Assembly (NCBI GenBank): GCA_036258795.1
Contig: DATACZ010000134.1
Span: forward strand, 1-43,479
Source of the DNA: DATACZ01 sp036258795
GTDB lineage: Bacteria > Actinomycetota > CADDZG01 > JAHWKV01
DNA length: 43,479 bases
Reading direction: 5' to 3'
Under the pieces are notes generated by a model. The model was not told where the DNA came from and ran no database searches. It was given only the letters and a program-made list of their open reading frames with translations. Of this stretch, positions 40,582-43,479 are shown piece by piece (position 1 is the first letter of the stretch; every line of letters begins with the position of its first letter). Made by a program: the position numbers and the translations under genes.

Positions 40582-41561
40582 TGTCCTCCAGCCCGGATCC
40601 TCGGAATGCAGCCAGCGGGGCCATCGAGCGCGCGGCCACAGAGCTTGCAACGGCGATGAGGGGAAAGGTGTCCGTCAACCAGCGGCTTGCTCGCTACACA
40701 TCGTTTCGGGTGGGGGGCCCGGCGGCGATCCTTGTCGAGCCGGAGGACGATGCCGACCTGGAGCGCATGGGCACCGTGATATCCGGCCTTGGTATCGAGA
40801 CTTTGGTGCTGGGGCGGGGGACCAACGTGCTTATTGCAGATGGAGGATTCCCTGGAGTGGTTATTCGCATCGGGAGAGGGTTTGAGTGGATCAGGGAGAG
40901 CGGCCGGTCGGAGGTGGAGGCCGGAGGCGGGCTGCCCCTTCCGGTAGTGGCAAATTGGGCGGCCAAACGAAGCCTCACCGGGATGGAGTTCGCGGTGGCG
41001 ATTCCCGCCACGGTGGGGGGAGCGGTGAGGATGAATGCCGGGGCTCACGGTTCGAGTCTCTCGGAGGTTCTTCGGACGGCCCGAGTCTACCGGCTCAACG
41101 CCGGTTTGGCGGAGGTGCTTTCGGTAGACGGTTTGGGGATGAGCTACCGGCAAACTGTCCTTGGTCCGGCCGACGTGGTCTGCTCGGCTCGCTTTCATTT
41201 GAGCCCCGGCTCAAAGGAAGAGATATCCGCCAGGATGGAGCACCATCGCAAGCACCGAAGCACCACCCAGCCAAGTGATGCTCCAAACGCCGGATCGATG
41301 TTCAAGAATCCCGAAGGTCGGTCTGCGGGTGCCCTGATCGAAGAGGCTGGAATGAAAGGTCACCGAGTCGGCGGCGCTGAGGTGTCCTTGAAGCACGCCA
41401 ACTTCTTCCTGGCACATGCGGGGGCGACGGCCCAGGATGTCTACGACCTTATGGCGCACGTTCAATCCGAGGTTCTGGCGAGGTTCGAGGTCCTGCTGAT
41501 TCCTGAGGTCCGGATCATCGGAGCCTTCGACACTACGGCGGGCCTCATAACCGCGGCCTGA
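40578..41561 (+). CDS. murB: UDP-N-acetylenolpyruvoylglucosamine reductase MurB
   Basis: This FAD enzyme reduces UDP-GlcNAc-enolpyruvate to UDP-MurNAc with NADPH. Motifs are TSFRVGGPA near residue 41, GRGTNVLIADGG, EFAVAIPATVGGAVRMNAGAHG for FAD, NAGSMFKNP with the catalytic Ser, and LIPEVRIIG with the final catalytic Glu. The length of 327 is normal. murB is placed between murC and ftsQ, which is seen in several bacterial phyla but not in Streptomyces or mycobacteria as I recall them. Confidence 0.95.
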   Translation: MMSSSPDPRNAASGAIERAATELATAMRGKVSVNQRLARYTSFRVGGPAAILVEPEDDADLERMGTVISGLGIETLVLGRGTNVLIADGGFPGVVIRIGRGFEWIRESGRSEVEAGGGLPLPVVANWAAKRSLTGMEFAVAIPATVGGAVRMNAGAHGSSLSEVLRTARVYRLNAGLAEVLSVDGLGMSYRQTVLGPADVVCSARFHLSPGSKEEISARMEHHRKHRSTTQPSDAPNAGSMFKNPEGRSAGALIEEAGMKGHRVGGAEVSLKHANFFLAHAGATAQDVYDLMAHVQSEVLARFEVLLIPEVRIIGAFDTTAGLITAA

Positions 41562-41570
41562 GGAGGCGGT

Positions 41571-42278
41571 TTGAGGGCTCTTCAATTCGTCATAGCGATG
41601 GCTGTGGGAGCACTCCTCTACCAGGGCGCCGCGGTTGTCTACCGGTCTGAAATGCTCGAGCTGAAGACGGTCGAGGTAACCGGTAACGATGGGGGAAGCG
41701 TCACAACGCAGGAGCTCATCGACCGAGCGGGCATCAAGCGCGGACAGAGCCTCCTGGAGATCTCGACCGGTGAGGTGGTAGGGAGACTAAGCTCCCACCC
41801 CTGGATCGCCGAAGCCCGGGCGGAGAGGATCTTGCCCTCCAAGGTTCGTATCGAGGTAGTCGAGCGACGGCCGGCCATGGTGGCCTTCACAGGGTCCGGG
41901 CCCTACCTCGTGGACAGGACCGGTGTGGTATTGGAGCAGGGGACGGAGGCTCTGGTAAAGGTGGTGGATCTGCCAGCCAAGACCAAGCTATCTCCCGGAA
42001 TGCGCATTGCGGCGCCCGAGTTCATCCATGCTCTGTCCATCTTCAACGCGCTTCCACCAGAGATTCGATGGAGCGTTAGGACGATCCGGGCGGCCTCCAT
42101 CGACGGGATCGCGATTGAGACTTCTGATGGAGTTTCCATCTTCTATGGGGCCGCGGAGAAGCTCGAAGAGAAGAACTACGCTGCTCAATCCCTGCTGGCT
42201 ACCCCGGCCGTCACAGGCTCAAAGCCGCATGTTATCGATGTACGAGTCCCCTCGAGACCGGCAGTCCGACCAGCGTAA
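41571..42278 (+). CDS. ftsQ: Division protein FtsQ (DivIB)
   Basis: This bitopic membrane protein of 235 residues has one helix (about 4-22), a POTRA domain (about 30-98, LKTVEVTGNDGG to RIEVVERRPAM) and a beta domain to the end. It scaffolds FtsL, FtsB-like proteins and FtsWI. The cytosolic tail is only a few residues (MRAL), far shorter than in most FtsQ proteins. The TTG at 41571 follows GGAGG at about four to five bases. It is the last gene of the coupled operon; a 371-base gap separates it from ftsZ. Confidence 0.88.
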   Translation: MRALQFVIAMAVGALLYQGAAVVYRSEMLELKTVEVTGNDGGSVTTQELIDRAGIKRGQSLLEISTGEVVGRLSSHPWIAEARAERILPSKVRIEVVERRPAMVAFTGSGPYLVDRTGVVLEQGTEALVKVVDLPAKTKLSPGMRIAAPEFIHALSIFNALPPEIRWSVRTIRAASIDGIAIETSDGVSIFYGAAEKLEEKNYAAQSLLATPAVTGSKPHVIDVRVPSRPAVRPA

Positions 42279-42649
42279 CGACATCACCCACACTCGCCTT
42301 CACGTCCGGTTACGCTCAAAAACAGGCAGCTAAGGGCAGACCCTCACTGTCTACTTGAGCTTGACGTTGAGGGTTTCAATCAGTGATCACGAGGTGATTC
42401 GAGTGGAGTCGAAAGACGGCGCTCGGAAGGTAGGGGCTCGATGGTCGCCCGGATCAATTCAGTGAGAGCCCAGGACAGCCTTGGTTGAGGCACAGGCGCA
42501 TTACACAGGGCAAATTACACAGTTGTGTTTACTCTGGAACGGTTGACCCGCATGCATAACCGGGTCTATATTGCTTAACCAACCGTTTAAGGTTAACTCT
42601 TGGTCAACCTTTGGTCGAGAGTAAAACTTCCCCCCTCCGGAGGTACATC
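42279..42649. other. 371-base ftsQ-ftsZ gap with ftsZ promoter and repeats
   Basis: No gene is supported. A direct repeat ATTACACAG lies at 42500-42508 and 42514-42522, the second inside an ACACA/TGTGT dyad (42517-42528). GTGATCAC forms a palindrome near 42383. Around the expected start site TTAACC (42575-42580) and GGTTAA (42591-42596) form an inverted repeat, followed by a TTGGTC-type direct repeat near 42600-42616. These could be operator sites for ftsZ. Confidence 0.6.
42543..42572 (+). promoter_or_regulatory. ftsZ: ftsZ promoter TTGACC-18-TATATT
   Basis: The -35 TTGACC (42543-42548) and -10 TATATT (42567-42572) are 18 bases apart. The start of transcription would fall within the TTAACC/GGTTAA dyad, about 70 bases upstream of the ftsZ start. 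Confidence 0.7.
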
Positions 42650-43479
42650 GTGGCAGCAGCTCCTCAGAATTACCTGGCAGTCATAAAGGTGGTGGGCATC
42701 GGCGGTGGCGGCGTTAACGCCGTGAACCGAATGATCGACGCCGGGTTGAAAGGCGTCGAGTTCATCGCGGTGAACACCGACGCGCAAGCTCTGCTGATGT
42801 CGGATGCAGACGTGAAGCTGGATATCGGTCGAGATCTAACCCGCGGTCTGGGCGCGGGAGCGGATCCCGAGCTGGGCCGCCAAGCGGCTGAGGCCCATCA
42901 GGATGAGATCGAGGAGGTGCTCAAAGGTGCCGACATGGTCTTCGTCACAGCAGGTGAGGGGGGCGGTACCGGAACCGGAGGAGCCCCGGTGGTGGCGGAG
43001 CTGGCCAAGAGCCTGGGCGCTCTGACGATCGGCGTGGTGACTAGGCCGTTCGCTTTCGAAGGCCGGCGACGGAGCGTGAATGCCGAGCAAGGCATCATGA
43101 AGCTGAAGGGTCGCCTGGACAGCTTGATCATCATTCCCAACGACCGCCTGCTGCAGGTCTGCGATGAGACCACCTCGGTCATCGAGGCCTTCAGGATGGC
43201 CGACGAGGTGCTACTTCAGGGAGTCCAGGGCATAACTAGCTTGATCACGACTCCCGGACTGATCAATCTCGACTTTGCCGATGTTAGGGCAATCATGCTT
43301 AACGCCGGTTCCTCCTTGATGGGAATAGGAAGTGCCCGAGGCGAGGACCGGGCCGTCATGGCGGCGCAGAATGCGGTTTCGTCGCCTCTGCTGGAGGCCT
43401 CGATAGATGGCGCCCGCGGGGTCTTGATAAGTGTCTCCGGAGGAAGCGATCTGGGCCTGTTCGAGGTCAACCAGGCGGC
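42650..43479 (+). CDS. ftsZ: Cell division GTPase FtsZ (partial, 3' end beyond window)
   Basis: This is the tubulin-like GTPase that forms the Z ring. The visible 276 codons cover the GTPase domain and part of the activation domain: VVGIGGGGVNAVNRM near residue 14, NTDAQALL, the tubulin signature GEGGGTGTGG (102-111), and NAEQGI and IIIPNDRLL. The T7-loop region NLDFADVRAIM is also present. The GTG at 42650 is preceded by GGAGG at about eight bases. The gene runs off the window. No ftsA is present, in line with actinobacteria, which use SepF-like anchors. Confidence 0.96.
   Translation, partial: MAAAPQNYLAVIKVVGIGGGGVNAVNRMIDAGLKGVEFIAVNTDAQALLMSDADVKLDIGRDLTRGLGAGADPELGRQAAEAHQDEIEEVLKGADMVFVTAGEGGGTGTGGAPVVAELAKSLGALTIGVVTRPFAFEGRRRSVNAEQGIMKLKGRLDSLIIIPNDRLLQVCDETTSVIEAFRMADEVLLQGVQGITSLITTPGLINLDFADVRAIMLNAGSSLMGIGSARGEDRAVMAAQNAVSSPLLEASIDGARGVLISVSGGSDLGLFEVNQA

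Overview
The window is a GC-rich bacterial chromosome segment that reads as a deep-branching, DAP-type actinobacterium; I cannot fix the class. Supporting signs are the division and cell-wall (dcw) cluster without ftsA, a DUF3040 gene and a conserved HNH gene just upstream of mraZ, frequent GTG and TTG starts, several apparently leaderless genes, a UdgX-type glycosylase, and an FtsI active site of the SVNK type. No rRNA, tRNA, prophage, insertion sequence or CRISPR array was seen.

Layout. Positions 1-6.2 kb hold housekeeping and redox genes: a membrane protein, glpX, a DoxX protein, a CDGSH Fe-S protein that overlaps a heme-oxygenase-like diiron enzyme tail to tail, then a PHP phosphoesterase translationally coupled to udgX. 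At 6.35-9.76 kb lies a GlmS-like protein of 1135 residues with a coiled-coil insertion and a long C-terminal extension. recN follows, then two small unknown genes, a double-domain SagB-like nitroreductase, a small cluster of repeats, and moaA. On the minus strand at 19.07-15.37 kb is a surface module: a secreted LPRTG protein, a sortase, and a fibronectin-III protein.

At 19.45-19.92 kb is the most unusual gene. It is a complete selenoprotein A of glycine reductase (grdA) with an in-frame UGA at codon 43, its own Shine-Dalgarno sequence and its own terminator, and with no other glycine reductase gene in the window. thiE diverges from it. Next come a calcium/proton exchanger, a MIP18/SufT-like Fe-S assembly protein abutting a membrane-anchored protein with two internal repeats, an MTA phosphorylase, and an SOS-boxed dinB that carries two compensating one-base frameshifts in homopolymer runs.

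From 25.5 kb to the end the window is the dcw region: DUF3040, a MerR-like regulator, HNH, then mraZ, an unlisted 43-codon membrane peptide, rsmH, ftsL-like, ftsI, murE, murF, mraY, murD, ftsW, murG, murC, murB, ftsQ and the first 276 codons of ftsZ. Most junctions overlap by 4 bases at ATGA, GTGA or TTGA, so the cluster behaves as one coupled operon. It is driven by a promoter whose -10 element is threaded by GTGG units at a 10-bp period, a plausible MraZ autoregulatory site. ftsZ has its own promoter in a 371-base gap rich in repeats.
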